A DNA stretch of 64,000 bases from JAKFWF01 sp963741505 (GCA_963741505.1 CAVUIJ010000014.1:1-64000); one strand, 5' to 3'; positions 52,776 through 62,525 are shown, numbered from the stretch's first letter. The notes: generated by a model from the sequence alone, not told the origin. Numbers and translations are program-made.

Positions 52776-54470
52776 TTGAACGTCGGCAGACAATTCGCCT
52801 GGTTTGGCCTGGGTTTCGCTGCGATCACCCTGCTGGGGCTGATCGTCGATCCGCGGCCGGCGAGGGCGCAAGCCACCACGATCACCACCATCAATCCGCC
52901 GCCGCGCGCCCAGGAAGTGCAGCAGCGGCGGGGCGGGTTGCCTGCGCCGTTCGATCCAGCCGCCGCTGGCGAGCCGCGCCGCGGCCCGAGCGTGCCGGCC
53001 CCGATGCCTGATGATCCGCAGCAGGATGGTGTCGAAGCTGGCGAAAACGGCGACAGCGACGCCATGCTGTCGCCGGACCTCATTAGCCTGCGCCGTGCCG
53101 CGCGCGATGGCGATCTCATCACCCGAGACGGGCCGGTGCAGGACCAAGACGGCGCAATCGCAACCGGCGAGCCGATTTCGCCGCAGGATGGCGGCGACGC
53201 CACGATCAACGACAGCCGCTCGGCCGACGACATTGCCATCTTCGAGAACCCACCGGCCGGCTTCGATCCGCGTCTATTCCAGGCCGAAGTCGATCCGATC
53301 CTAGACCGCCGCCCGGAGCGTCTGTTCCGCTTCGAGCCGTTCGATCCGCGCGGTATTCGGCTCGGCAATTTCGTGCTGCTGCCAGAGGCAGAACTCGGGT
53401 CGAGCTATGTCTCGAACGTGTTCCGTTCGTCAAGAGCGCGCTCGGACATCGCCTTCGACGTGCGTCCGTCCGCCCGCCTCGTCTCCAATTGGCGAACGCA
53501 CGCGCTCGAATTCCGTGCCACGGGCAGCTTCAGCCGGTTCAACGAATTCACCACCGAGAACGACCGCGCCTACGCCATCGAGACCCGTGGCCGGCTCGAC
53601 CTGTCACGACGCACCAACATCGAGGCCCTGGTCTCGCGCGATGTCGCCCAGGAAAGTCGCTCATCGATCAGCGCGCCGGCAACGGCTGCCAATCGCGCCG
53701 ACATCACCACCGACCGCTTCGCTGCCACCTTGAACCACCGCTTCAATCGGCTGAGCCTGCAGCTGCGCGGTTCGGTCAGCGAGGCGGCCTACGGCGCGAG
53801 CGAAGCCGTCGGCGGCGGCTCGATCTCGAACGACGACCGTGACCTGCGCGCGACCGAGGAGACCGTCCGCACCACCTGGGAGTTCAAGCCGGCGCTGTTC
53901 ACCTTTGTCGAAGCCGGTCTCAACCAGCGCGACTACAAGACCGCGGCGCTGTCCGACGGCATCCGCCGCAACTCGATCGGCGAGCGCTACCGCATCGGCA
54001 TCTCGTTCGGAAATGTCGGGGCTCGCGTCCGCGGCGAGATCAGCACCGGCTACGGCACGCAGCATCCGGACGATGCCCGCCTGCGCGACATATCCGGCAT
54101 TCTGTTCGACGCCAACCTGGCCTGGCGCTACGACGCGTTGACCTCGTTCATGTTCACTGCCCGAACGGACGTGACCGAGACGACACTGGCCAATTCCGGC
54201 GGCGCCTTCTCGCACCAGCTCGGCACCGAGGCGCGGCACGCCTTCAAGCGCAACCTGATCGGCTCGGCGGGCTTGAGCTACACGACGCAGGACTACGAGG
54301 GCGTCAGCCTCAACGAGCACGAATGGAAGTCGACGCTCGGCTTCGAATACTTCCTAAATCACGCGGTCATCCTATTCGGCAAATATCAGCACACCGCATT
54401 CAGTTCGACCGACAACAGCCGCAACTACAACGCCGACGAAGTGCGGATCGGCGCGCGCGTCCGGCAGTGA
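52776..54470 (+). CDS. Outer-membrane beta-barrel protein (BBP2-type)
   Basis: A 564-residue exported protein with a signal peptide (FAWFGLGFAAITLLGLIVDPRPARAQA), a disordered proline- and aspartate-rich region to about 165, and a C-terminal barrel. The barrel part shows alternating polar/hydrophobic strands: FVLLPEAELGSSYVSNVFRSS, HALEFRATGSFSRFNEF, and several internal SxxTxxxR repeats, ending with NYNADEVRIGARVRQ. It probably lies in the outer membrane. The start is a TTG at 52776; no upstream ATG gives a signal peptide. No operon partner is visible; two hairpins follow. Function (pore, exopolysaccharide export, or lipid) not determined. Confidence 0.75.
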   Translation: MNVGRQFAWFGLGFAAITLLGLIVDPRPARAQATTITTINPPPRAQEVQQRRGGLPAPFDPAAAGEPRRGPSVPAPMPDDPQQDGVEAGENGDSDAMLSPDLISLRRAARDGDLITRDGPVQDQDGAIATGEPISPQDGGDATINDSRSADDIAIFENPPAGFDPRLFQAEVDPILDRRPERLFRFEPFDPRGIRLGNFVLLPEAELGSSYVSNVFRSSRARSDIAFDVRPSARLVSNWRTHALEFRATGSFSRFNEFTTENDRAYAIETRGRLDLSRRTNIEALVSRDVAQESRSSISAPATAANRADITTDRFAATLNHRFNRLSLQLRGSVSEAAYGASEAVGGGSISNDDRDLRATEETVRTTWEFKPALFTFVEAGLNQRDYKTAALSDGIRRNSIGERYRIGISFGNVGARVRGEISTGYGTQHPDDARLRDISGILFDANLAWRYDALTSFMFTARTDVTETTLANSGGAFSHQLGTEARHAFKRNLIGSAGLSYTTQDYEGVSLNEHEWKSTLGFEYFLNHAVILFGKYQHTAFSSTDNSRNYNADEVRIGARVRQ

Positions 54471-54504
54471 GGGCGGGCTCGAGCAGATTGCGCAAATGCC
54501 GTAG

Positions 54505-54580
54505 GGCGGAATAGCGCAGCATATTCCGCCGACGCGACCACCGAACAAGCGGCCGGTGCAATACGCTTCGCTATTGCACC
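54505..54580. terminator. Two hairpins between convergent genes
   Basis: GGCGGAATA / TATTCCGCC at 54505-54513 and 54522-54530, then GGTGCAATA / TATTGCACC at 54555-54563 and 54572-54580. They lie in the 140 bp between the barrel protein gene and the convergent nfeD gene and probably terminate both. The sequences are also of a type repeated in many genomes. Confidence 0.65.
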
Positions 54581-54611
54581 CTACAAGAATTGCTTCCTGC
54601 CACCGCCTGCA

Positions 54612-55067
54612 TCATACCCTTGCAACCACCAGTACGATGCCGTCGGCGCCGGTGATCTTGACCGACGCGCCGGCCGGCAGATCGGGTCCGGTGGCGGTCC
54701 ACGTGGTATCGCCGATGCGTACCTTGCCGCGTCCGCCGGTGATTGCGTCCTCCACCACGACCGTACGTCCAATGTACTGATGGCCGCGCACGTTGAGATC
54801 AGGCTCGTCGCTGCGCAACCGCAATGGACTGGCGTAGCCACGCAGAAAAATAACGAACGATGCGGCGGTCAGCGCGAACACAATAAGCTGCCAGCCCCAG
54901 GCGATACCGGTCGCGAACACGACCATCGAGACGATGATGGCGGCGAAGCCGAACCAGACGAAATGCACGCCCGGCATGACGATCTCGAGACAGAGCAGCA
55001 GCGCGCCCAGCAGCAACCAGCTCCAAGTCGGACCAAGCTCCCAGAAAAAATTCACCAAGGCGATCAT
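54612..55067 (-). CDS. NfeD-like membrane protein
   Basis: A 151-residue protein (ATG at 55067: MIALVNFFWELGPTWSWLLLGALLLCLEIVMPGVHFVWFGFAAIIVSMVVFATGIAWGWQLIVFALTAASFVIFLRGY) with about four membrane segments followed by the OB-fold NfeD domain (GRTVVVEDAITGGRGKVRIGDTTWTATGPDLPAGASVKITGADGIVLVVARV). An ATG at 55094 is also possible. NfeD proteins usually act with a stomatin-like (SPFH) protein in membrane organisation. No SPFH gene is adjacent; the upstream neighbour is a glutamine-synthetase-like gene. Confidence 0.88.
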   Translation of the reverse strand: MIALVNFFWELGPTWSWLLLGALLLCLEIVMPGVHFVWFGFAAIIVSMVVFATGIAWGWQLIVFALTAASFVIFLRGYASPLRLRSDEPDLNVRGHQYIGRTVVVEDAITGGRGKVRIGDTTWTATGPDLPAGASVKITGADGIVLVVARV

Positions 55068-55142
55068 TGGTAGCTCATCCTGCGGTTGCGCCACAGCCAG
55101 CCCGCCAGATGGGCGCGGCCGGGGCCTAATACCACACTGCCG

Positions 55143-56510
55143 TTAATACCTCTCGAATCCACGCATCAGCTCCCAGTCGGTAATGCGGCGATCGTACTCG
55201 AACTGTTCCCATTTGGCGGTGTGGACGTAGTGATCGACCACCGCGTCGCCGAGCGCCTTGCGCAACAGCTCGCTGCGATCGAGGGCAGCTGTGGCCTCAC
55301 GCAGCGTCTTGGGCACTTCCGGCAGCGCCTTGCCGCCATAGGCATCGCCGGCGTGCGGCGCCCCGAGCTCGAGCTTCTCGTCGACGCCGGCCATGCCGGT
55401 CGCGATCAGTGCCGCGAACGCGAGATATGGGTTGAGGTCGGCGCCGCCGATGCGACATTCGATGCGGATGCCCTTGCTCCCCTCGGCGCACAGACGGAAG
55501 CCGGCGGTGCGATTGTCGCGGCTCCACACCGTCTTGGTCGGGGCGAATGTGCCGGCCTGGAAACGCTTGTAGGAGTTTATGTAGGGCGCCAGGAAATAGG
55601 TCATGTCGTCGGCATACTTGATCTGACCGGCGACGAACGAGCGCATCAGCGCCGACATGCCGTATTCGGCCTTCTTGTCGAGAAACAGCGGCGTCTTGCC
55701 GGCGGCATCCCACAGCGAGGCATGCACGTGTGCCGACGAGCCGGCAAGGTCGTAGCGCCATTTCGACATGAAGGTGACGGCCTTGCCTTGGGCCCAGGCG
55801 ATCTCCTTGATGCCGTTCTTCAGGATCACATGCCGGTCGGCCATCTCGAGCGCATCGGAGTACTTGACGTTGATCTCCTCCTGACCCGGCCCCCATTCGC
55901 CCTTCGAGTTCTCGACCGGGATGCCCGCACCCTGCAGCCCCTTGCGGATGGCGCGCATGACGCCTTCTTCCTTGGTGGTCTGCAGGATGTTGTAGTCCTG
56001 GATGTAGCTGCCCGAGGTTTTCAGACCGTGGAAACGCTTGGCCGCAATGCTCTCGAAACTCTCGTCGAACAGGTAGAACTCGAGCTCGGAGGCGAGATAA
56101 GCGCGCATGTTGCGCTGCGCGAGCTTGGCGACCTGGGCTTTCAGGATCTGTCGCGGCGAATGCGGTACGTCATGATGATGGTGGTCGAGGACGTCGCACA
56201 GGACGAGCGCGGTCGCCTCCAGCCACGGCGTGCGTGTGATCGTCGAAAGGTCCGGCTTCATCACGAAATCGCCGTAGCCCTTCTCCCAGCTCGCCGCCTG
56301 GTAGCCCGGCACCGGCTCCATATCGATGTCGTTGGCCAGCAGATAGTCGCAACCGTGCGTTTCTTCATAAGCGCCGCCGACGAAGAACTCGGCCTGGAAA
56401 CGTTTGCCGATCAGGCGGCCCTGCATGTCGGCAAAGGCAACGACGACGGTGTCGATCTCGCCGGCCTTGACGGCGGCCTTCAAGGCATCGAACGACAGGT
56501 TTCCGGCCAT
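55143..56510 (-). CDS. Glutamine synthetase family protein (gamma-glutamylputrescine synthetase type)
   Basis: A 455-residue GS-fold ligase distinct from glnA at 10.8 kb. Visible features: VVAFADMQGRLIGKRFQAEFF, CDYLLANDIDMEPVPGY, ELEFYLF (metal site), EINVKYSDALEMADRHVILKNGIKEIAWAQGKAVTFMSKW (replacing the GlnA ammonium loop), AGSSAHVHASLWD, NRTAGFRL and RIECRIGGADLNPYLAFAALIATGM. There is no adenylylation motif. The sequence type belongs with PuuA and related amine-glutamate ligases. The ATG at 56510 (MAGNLSF) is used; one at 56522 would be 4 residues longer. The N-terminal extension seen in the open frame has no family support. Confidence 0.88.
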   Translation of the reverse strand: MAGNLSFDALKAAVKAGEIDTVVVAFADMQGRLIGKRFQAEFFVGGAYEETHGCDYLLANDIDMEPVPGYQAASWEKGYGDFVMKPDLSTITRTPWLEATALVLCDVLDHHHHDVPHSPRQILKAQVAKLAQRNMRAYLASELEFYLFDESFESIAAKRFHGLKTSGSYIQDYNILQTTKEEGVMRAIRKGLQGAGIPVENSKGEWGPGQEEINVKYSDALEMADRHVILKNGIKEIAWAQGKAVTFMSKWRYDLAGSSAHVHASLWDAAGKTPLFLDKKAEYGMSALMRSFVAGQIKYADDMTYFLAPYINSYKRFQAGTFAPTKTVWSRDNRTAGFRLCAEGSKGIRIECRIGGADLNPYLAFAALIATGMAGVDEKLELGAPHAGDAYGGKALPEVPKTLREATAALDRSELLRKALGDAVVDHYVHTAKWEQFEYDRRITDWELMRGFERY

Positions 56511-56593
56511 GGCAGTGATCATCCTCTCGAAGCGCGCGTTCAGCCCCACATGTTGGCGCGGGACGGGATCGATGTCGAGGGTACGCCGCCGCC

Positions 56594-57370
56594 TCACATC
56601 ACCAGCAAGGATAGGGCGATCGACAGCAGCAACAAGCCGAGCACCCATCGCAGATAGCGCTCGGCGATGCAGTGGGCGAAGTGGCTGGCTAACATGATGC
56701 CCGGGATCGACCCGGCCAGCAGTACCACCAGCATCGACCAGTTGACGTCGCCGAGCAGCCAATGGCCGCTGCCGGCAAGCAGCGTCAACGGCACTGCGTG
56801 GGCGATGTCCGAGCCGACCATGCGAACCGGTGGAATGTGGGGATAGAGATGACGCAGCACCACCAGCCCGATTGCGCCGGCGCCGACCGATGTCGACGAT
56901 ACCAGAACGCCGAGCAGCAGCCCTAGCGCAACGGTGAGCACCGCCCTCCCTGCCGATAGTCCGACGTCACCATTGACCGCCTCGCCGGTCGCAACGAGGC
57001 TGCGTCCGAACAGCATGCTCAATCCGGAAAACAATAGCGCGCAGCCGATGACGACCTTGATGACCTGCGCCAGAATCGGGTCATGCAACGGCATCTGCGA
57101 TAGCGCCAGCAAGGTCATGATTGCGCCGGGCACCGAGCCCAGCGCCAGTAGCCCGACGACGCGCCATGCGACATTACCCTTGCCGGAATGAACCCGCGCT
57201 CCGACCGATTTCGTCACCGCCGCGAACAGCAGGTCGGTGCCGACGGCGGTGACGGGATGAACACCGAAGAACAGGATCAGCATCGCCGTCATCACCGACC
57301 CGCCACCCATGCCGGTAAAGCCGACAAGAGTGCCGACCACGAAGCCGCACAGTACGAAATTCCAATCCAT
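56594..57370 (-). CDS. TSUP-family permease (TauE/SafE type)
   Basis: Integral membrane protein of 258 residues with about eight segments. The two repeated halves typical of the TauE/SafE family are visible: CGFVVGTLVGFTGMGGGSVMTAMLILFFGVHPVTAVGTDLLFAAVTKSVGARVH and LLGVLVSSTSVGAGAIGLVVLRHLYPHIPPVRMVGSDIAHAVPLTLLAGSGHW. Members export sulfite, sulfoacetate or other small anions. It lies 71 bp downstream of nothing on the same strand except the divergent flavoprotein gene; the preceding 410 bp hold its promoter. Substrate not known. Confidence 0.9.
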   Translation of the reverse strand: MDWNFVLCGFVVGTLVGFTGMGGGSVMTAMLILFFGVHPVTAVGTDLLFAAVTKSVGARVHSGKGNVAWRVVGLLALGSVPGAIMTLLALSQMPLHDPILAQVIKVVIGCALLFSGLSMLFGRSLVATGEAVNGDVGLSAGRAVLTVALGLLLGVLVSSTSVGAGAIGLVVLRHLYPHIPPVRMVGSDIAHAVPLTLLAGSGHWLLGDVNWSMLVVLLAGSIPGIMLASHFAHCIAERYLRWVLGLLLLSIALSLLVM

Positions 57371-57780
57371 GTCAGGCGAAGTCCATTCGCTTCATTGCTG
57401 GCGGTTTCGCAATCGAATTCCCCATCATTGCCGAACAACTCGCGCGACGCATGCCATTTGTAGCACGCGGTGTTGTTTGCGAGGCAGGTGGCCAATCGCG
57501 CCATTTCAGCAAAAGCAGCGGCAGCGCGTCCATGGCCCGGACCGCAGAAACGCATTCCTTGCGAGCAACCATCCGCAGTACGCCCCACCTGTCCGATGCC
57601 GGATGATCGGCGATGAATCGCCACCGCGTCGCAAGCGCCGCTTGCCTTCCACCGTCTGCATCGTCATTTTCGGGCCCGTCGCCGGATCCGACCGGTCACA
57701 CCAACGAACAAGTACAGGGGCGCGTCCGTGCATAGCTGTGCTTCGTACCTGAATCACGGCAGTCGCAGAGGATTGGACTG
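57371..57780. other. Divergent promoter region without a gene
   Basis: About 410 bp separate the TSUP permease from the divergent flavoprotein gene. Frames within it are short and lack support. It must hold both promoters. No palindrome strong enough to call an operator. Confidence 0.45.
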
Positions 57781-59523
57781 ATGGATAATTCCGGCCCAGC
57801 CACGGTTGCGATCGCCGAAACAACGCCCGTGCCTCGCCTGACGTGTGATCTCCTCGTTGCCGGCTCCGGCGCCAGCGGCATGACGGCGGCGATCACAGCG
57901 GCGAGCCACGGCCTCGATGTCATCGTCGTCGAGAAGGAAGCGGTGTTCGGCGGTACCACCGCGATCTCGGGCGGCTACCTGTGGATCCCGAACAATCCGG
58001 CGAGCATCGCGGCCGGCGTCAAGGACACGGTCGATGCCGCCCGCGCCTACATGCGCCACGAAGCCGGCAACCAGTTCGACGAAGCCCGCGTCGATGCCTT
58101 CCTCAGCGAAGGTCCGCGCATGGTCGCCTTCATGCACGACAAGACGCACGTCCATTTCACCGCCACGCCGGCATTCTGCGACTACCATCCGGCAGCGCCC
58201 GGCGGCACCGAGGGCGGACGCTCGATCCTGACCGACCCGGTCGACGCCCGCATCATGGGCGACGACCTGCCCAAGCTGCGCCGCCAGCGGCAGGAATTGA
58301 CGCTCTATGGCTTGTCCATCGGCTCGGGCAAGGAGCTGTGGCACTTCTATCGCGCCACCGAGCGGCTCGAGTCGGCGTGGTACGTAGCAAGACGCCTCGC
58401 GGGCCATGCCCTCGATGTTGCCCGCCACGGCCGCGGCATGACGCTGACCAACGGCAATGCGCTGGCGGCGCGGCTCTACCGCTCAGCCAAAGATCGCCAG
58501 GTCACCATCTGGCTCGACAGTCCGCTGCGCCGGATCAACAAGGACGCCGACGGAAAGGTCACCGGCGCGATCGTGCAGACGCCGCAAGGGGTGCGCGAGA
58601 TCATCGCCCGCCGTGGCGTCGTGCTCGCCTGCGGCGGCTTCCCGCAGGACATCGCGCGACGCAGCCAGGTCTACAACCACAACGCCGGCGAGAGCGAACA
58701 CTGGTCGGCGGCAAGCCCGGGCAACACCGGCGACGGCCTGCGGCTTGGCGAAGCGGCCGGCGCGCGCGCCATCGAAGGTTATCCCAATGCCGGCGCCTGG
58801 GCGCCGACCAGCCTCGTCGTGCGCAAGGACGGCACCAAGGCGCCGTTCCCGCATTTCATCGATCGCGGCAAGCCCGGCGTGATCGCGGTGACGCGATCCG
58901 GCCGCCGCTTCGTCAACGAGGCCAACAGCTACCACGACTTCGTGCAGGCGATGGTGAAGGCGTGCCCGCCGGGCCAGGCCGCCGAAGCATTCCTGCTGGT
59001 CGATCACCGGACGCTGCGCAAATATGGCCTGGGCTTTGTCAAGCCGGCGCCGCTGCCCTACAAATCGCAGTTGCAGTCGGGCTACCTGATCAAGGGCGAC
59101 AGCATCGGCGAGCTCGCCCGCAATGCCGGCATCGACGCCGCCGGGCTCGAGGCGACGATCGCCGCCTGGAACGCCGACGTACTGCTAGGCACCGATCGCG
59201 CCTTCGGCAAGGGGACCACCGCCTACAACCGTTTCCACGGTGATCCGGAAGTGAAGCCCAATCCGTGCCTCGCGGCCGTGGCGCAGGCGCCGTTCTACGT
59301 GGTCCGCGTGGTGCCGGGCGACATCGGCACCTTCGCCGGCCTGCGCACCGACGAGTTCGCCCGCGCGCTCGACGGCACCGGCCAGCCGATCGCCGGGCTC
59401 TACGCCGTCGGCAACGACATGGCGAGCATATTCGGCGGCAACTATTCGGGCGGCGGCATCACGCTGGGGCCGGGCATGACGTTCGGGTATATTGCGGGGA
59501 GGCACGCGGCGGGGGTGGGGTAG
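57781..59523 (+). CDS. FAD-binding dehydrogenase (3-ketosteroid dehydrogenase/fumarate reductase flavoprotein family)
   Basis: A 580-residue flavoprotein. The FAD-binding motif VAGSGASGMTAAITAASHGLDVIVVEK is at 26-52, followed by the GGTTAISGGYLWIP segment typical of 3-ketosteroid delta1-dehydrogenases and flavocytochrome-c-like reductases. The C-terminal NYSGGGITLGPGMTFGYIAGRHAA completes the FAD site. A conserved tyrosine pair would be needed to assign KSTD activity, and this cannot be confirmed by eye. No signal peptide; probably cytoplasmic. No neighbouring steroid genes, so the substrate is open. It is followed by 1.6 kb of repeats. Confidence 0.88.
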   Translation: MDNSGPATVAIAETTPVPRLTCDLLVAGSGASGMTAAITAASHGLDVIVVEKEAVFGGTTAISGGYLWIPNNPASIAAGVKDTVDAARAYMRHEAGNQFDEARVDAFLSEGPRMVAFMHDKTHVHFTATPAFCDYHPAAPGGTEGGRSILTDPVDARIMGDDLPKLRRQRQELTLYGLSIGSGKELWHFYRATERLESAWYVARRLAGHALDVARHGRGMTLTNGNALAARLYRSAKDRQVTIWLDSPLRRINKDADGKVTGAIVQTPQGVREIIARRGVVLACGGFPQDIARRSQVYNHNAGESEHWSAASPGNTGDGLRLGEAAGARAIEGYPNAGAWAPTSLVVRKDGTKAPFPHFIDRGKPGVIAVTRSGRRFVNEANSYHDFVQAMVKACPPGQAAEAFLLVDHRTLRKYGLGFVKPAPLPYKSQLQSGYLIKGDSIGELARNAGIDAAGLEATIAAWNADVLLGTDRAFGKGTTAYNRFHGDPEVKPNPCLAAVAQAPFYVVRVVPGDIGTFAGLRTDEFARALDGTGQPIAGLYAVGNDMASIFGGNYSGGGITLGPGMTFGYIAGRHAAGVG

Positions 59524-60101
59524 GGGACAGTCACCGCTGCGGGCGACCGTCCGGCCTGCGTTGGCTGCCGGCGCTGCCGGGGACAGTCACCGATCTTGAC
59601 TGAAACCCTGCCGTTGCGGGCTCCACTTGCTGATCGGTGACTGTCCCCTCCTGGTGGCCTCGCTTCAACAGCGGTGATCCGCGCCGCCAACCTCCCCACA
59701 ACCGTCATCCCGGCGCAGGCCGGGACGATCGACAAGCTGCCGAATATGTATTGCAAGCGGTGGAATACTGCAGCCTCAGCGCCTTCATCTCAGCCGTAAA
59801 CACTGCGCACTTGATGCCTGTCGCGTGTCCCGGCCTGCGCCGGGATGACGGCTCGAGGTGTGTTCGCCGACGAAGGTTTACCTCGCCGGTGTTCCCCCAA
59901 AAACTGGCGCTGTTGATGTCGAAGCAAGCCGCGTTTCGAGCAGCCGTCACCGCCCCGCTGATGCCTGTCGTGTGTCCCGGCCTGCGCCGGGATGACGGTT
60001 GTGGGGAGGCCGCGATGGTGCCAGAGGAAATCGGGGACAGTTGCCGATTGTGATCATCTGATTGTAGCGGCTTGCGATTTTCCAGATCGGTGACTGTCCC
60101 C
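59524..60101. repeat. GGGGACAGTCACCGATC-type palindromes and a triplicated CCGGCGCAGG repeat
   Basis: GGGGACAGTCACCGATC at 59579-59595 is complemented by GATCGGTGACTGTCCCC at 59632-59648. A second pair runs from GGGGACAGTTGCCGAT near 60032 to GATCGGTGACTGTCCCC ending at 60101. Between them a 23-bp palindromic unit (GTCATCCCGGCGCAGG...) occurs three times at 59704-59726, 59827-59849 and 59974-59996. The last two lie within longer direct repeats that begin GATGCCTGTCG. Confidence 0.8.
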
Positions 60102-60116
60102 GACCGACCCCACTCC

Positions 60117-60261
60117 CTCAACTTGCCTCCCCGGGCGCGGCGCGATAGCGCCTCGACCCGGGGCCGCGTCGGCAACGGGTGGGCGACCACCTTGCCCCAC
60201 GCCTTGGACGCGATCCCGGATCAGCCTGCTGCCGCAGGCTGTCCGGGAAGGCAAGTTGAGG
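60117..60261. repeat. 145-bp palindrome with CTCAACTTGCCT ends
   Basis: Starts CTCAACTTGCCTCCCCGG and ends CCGGGAAGGCAAGTTGAG, with a GC-rich inner part that can also fold (CGGATCAGCCTGCTGCCGCAGGCTGTCCGG). No coding capacity. It resembles small palindromic interspersed elements, and shares CGCGATCCCGGAT with the unit at 60982-61080. Confidence 0.7.
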
Positions 60262-60303
60262 GGGCGTCGGTCGATCGCAGACGCCAAGCTATCTGCCAAC
60301 GGA

Positions 60304-60390
60304 TCACCTCACCACTCACGATCTCCCCACTCACCACTCACCACTCACCACTCACGATCTCACCACTCACGACCTCACGAATTCACCATT
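60304..60390. repeat. CACCACTCACGA tandem repeat tract
   Basis: About 85 bp of irregular tandem CACCACTCA/CACTCACGA units, strongly strand-biased (C and A on the plus strand). The same unit occurs at 15168-15290. No gene. Confidence 0.7.
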
Positions 60391-61124
60391 TCACAGCTTC
60401 CCGCGCGGCAAACTTATCCACGCTTTGCACCCCGTGCGATACTTCCCCTCGACCGATGCGAAAGAGGGGCCGTCAACCGGTGGCGACCTTTTGACGGCGG
60501 ATCGGTTACAGGTCGGTAGGTACAGCGGGACACGCGGTCCCGGCTACCGAGGCTCGCCAAACCAGCGTCGTGGAACCCGGCGTCCGGGCGTAATCCGGAG
60601 GAATGCTTTGGGTAGGCCTAAAATCCTGTCGTGAGGTGGCCCGTTGCCGCTTCCAATATCCTTGCGGAAGACCGCTCGCGGCTTCCGGCCACCTCGCACC
60701 CCTCGATCGCATGGGGTCGAAATGAAAATCAGTGGCATGAGCACAAAACGGACGGATTGAATGACTTGTATAAACACCAAATATGTCTCTGGGTGCCTCT
60801 GTGGACGGTCACCGATTCTGGAAACGACACCTTCGCAGGCTCGGCGAGCGGATCGGTGAATGTCCCCCTCGTTCTGTTGCCCCGTCCCGCATCCCAAGTC
60901 ACACTTGCCGCAAACAGCGCGCAACCCGCGCACCCGAATTCGAGGAGGCATCGATGAGTGTTGCCACTCTCACAACTGCATTCCCGGGCGAGCGCGCGGT
61001 ACGCGCGAGACCCGGGACCGCGTCCCATCGATAGGACGCGATCCCGGATACGCCCACTGCCGTGGGCGTTCCGGGAAGGCAGCAGTGGGGATATTGCCAG
61101 CGTCGATCTAACAGGACCCATCAG
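60391..61124. repeat. Repeat-rich spacer upstream of hmgA
   Basis: Holds another member of the GGTCACCGAT/GATCGGTGA family (near 60805-60862) and a palindromic GC-rich unit at about 60982-61080 (ATTCCCGGGCGAGCGCG... to ...GGGCGTTCCGGGAAGG). Short frames in it are not supported by any domain. The hmgA promoter must be inside or after this stretch. Confidence 0.6.
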
Positions 61125-62466
61125 ATGACCAGTATCACCGCCACCACGCCGAAATACATGACCGGCTTCGGCAATGGCTTCGAGACCGAGGCGCTCGACG
61201 GCGCACTGCCGATCGGGCGGAACTCGCCGCAGCGCTGCGCCTATGGCCTTTATGCCGAGCAGCTGTCGGGCTCGCCGTTCACCGCGCCGCGCGCCTCGAA
61301 CGAGCGCTCGTGGCTCTATCGCATCCGCCCGACCGTCAAGCACTGGGGCCGCTTTCGCGAGATCGATGCCGGGCTGTGGAAATCCGCGCCGTGCGTCGAG
61401 GTCGCGGTGCCGCCGGCGCCGATGCGCTGGAACCCGGTGCCGATCCCGTCAGAGAAACTGACCTTCCTTGACGGCGTGCGCACCGTCACCACTGCCGGCG
61501 ACGCGAGCGGTCAGAACGGCATGGCGGCGCACCTCTATTTCGTCACCCGCTCGATGGTCGACGACTACTTCTACAATGCCGACGGCGAGATGATGTTCGT
61601 CGCGCAACAGGGCCGTCTGCGACTTGTGGACCGAGTTCGGCATCATCGACATCGAGCCGGGCGAGATCGCGGTGATCCCGCGCGGCGTCAAGCTCAGGGT
61701 CGAACTGCATGGCCGCGAACCGGCACGTGGCTACCTGTGCGAGAACTACGGCGGCGCCTTCACCCTGCCGGAGCGCGGCCCGATCGGCGCCAATTGCCTC
61801 GCCAACCCGCGCGACTTCAAGGCCCCGGTTGCCGCCTACGAGGACCGCGAGACGCCCTCGCGCATGACGGTGAAGTGGGGCGGCCAGATGTGGCAGGCCG
61901 AGATCGGCCAATCGCCGCTCGACGTCGTCGCCTGGCACGGCAACTACGCGCCCTACAAGTACGATCTGCGCCGGTTCTCGCCGGTGGGACCGATCCTGTT
62001 CGACCATGCCGACCCGTCGATCTTCACGACACTGACCGCGCCGTCGGAAACGCCGGGCACCGCCAATATCGACTTCGTGATCTTCCCCGACCGCTGGATG
62101 GTGGGCGAGAACACCTTCCGCCCGCCCTGGTACCACATGAACGTGATGAGCGAGTTCATGGGCCTGATCTATGGCCAGTACGACGCCAAGCCGCAGGGCT
62201 TCGTTCCGGGCGGCTTCTCACTGCACAACTGCATGCTGCCGCACGGACCGGACACCGAGGCCTTTGCCAAGGCGAGTGCTGCCGACTTGAAGCCGCACAA
62301 ACTCGACAACACCATGGCCTTCATGTTCGAAACCAGGTTGCCGCAGCGGGTCACGAAATGGGCGATGGAGTTGCCCGAGCTGCAGTCGGCCTACGTCGAC
62401 TGCTGGTCCGGCATCGAAAAGAATTTCGATCCGAAGCGGCGCGACTGGAAACCGGGGTCGGGGTAG
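61125..62466 (+). pseudogene. hmgA: Homogentisate 1,2-dioxygenase, broken by one frameshift
   Basis: Fe(II) ring-cleavage enzyme of tyrosine/phenylalanine catabolism: homogentisate to maleylacetoacetate. The first frame (MTSITATTPKYMTGFGNGFETEALDGALPIGRNSPQ...) is family-like to FVAQQGRLRL. The second frame continues with WTEFGIIDIEPGEIAVIPRGVKLRVEL, FVIFPDRWMVGENTFRPPWYHMNVMSEFMGLIYG (iron ligands His and Glu) and HNCMLPHGPD (third-ligand region and active-site His). One extra T at 61624/61625 makes CTT GTG of what should be CTG TGG; without it the protein is about 446 residues, the normal length. No maiA or fahA follows in the window. Confidence 0.92.
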
Positions 62467-62525
62467 ATCGCGTCGGGTAGAGCCCTCTGGCGAGACCCGA
62501 CATACGCAAGCAACTTTTGATTTGC

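Noticed and set aside
59637..60053. 138-residue frame across the triplicated repeat
   Set aside because: Its apparent internal protein repeat (LMPVxCPGLRRDDG) comes from the DNA repeat itself; no ribosome site or domain.
60304..60390. Short tandem CACTCA tract considered as a CRISPR array
   Set aside because: Units are under 12 bp and irregular, with no spacers of regular length and no cas genes.
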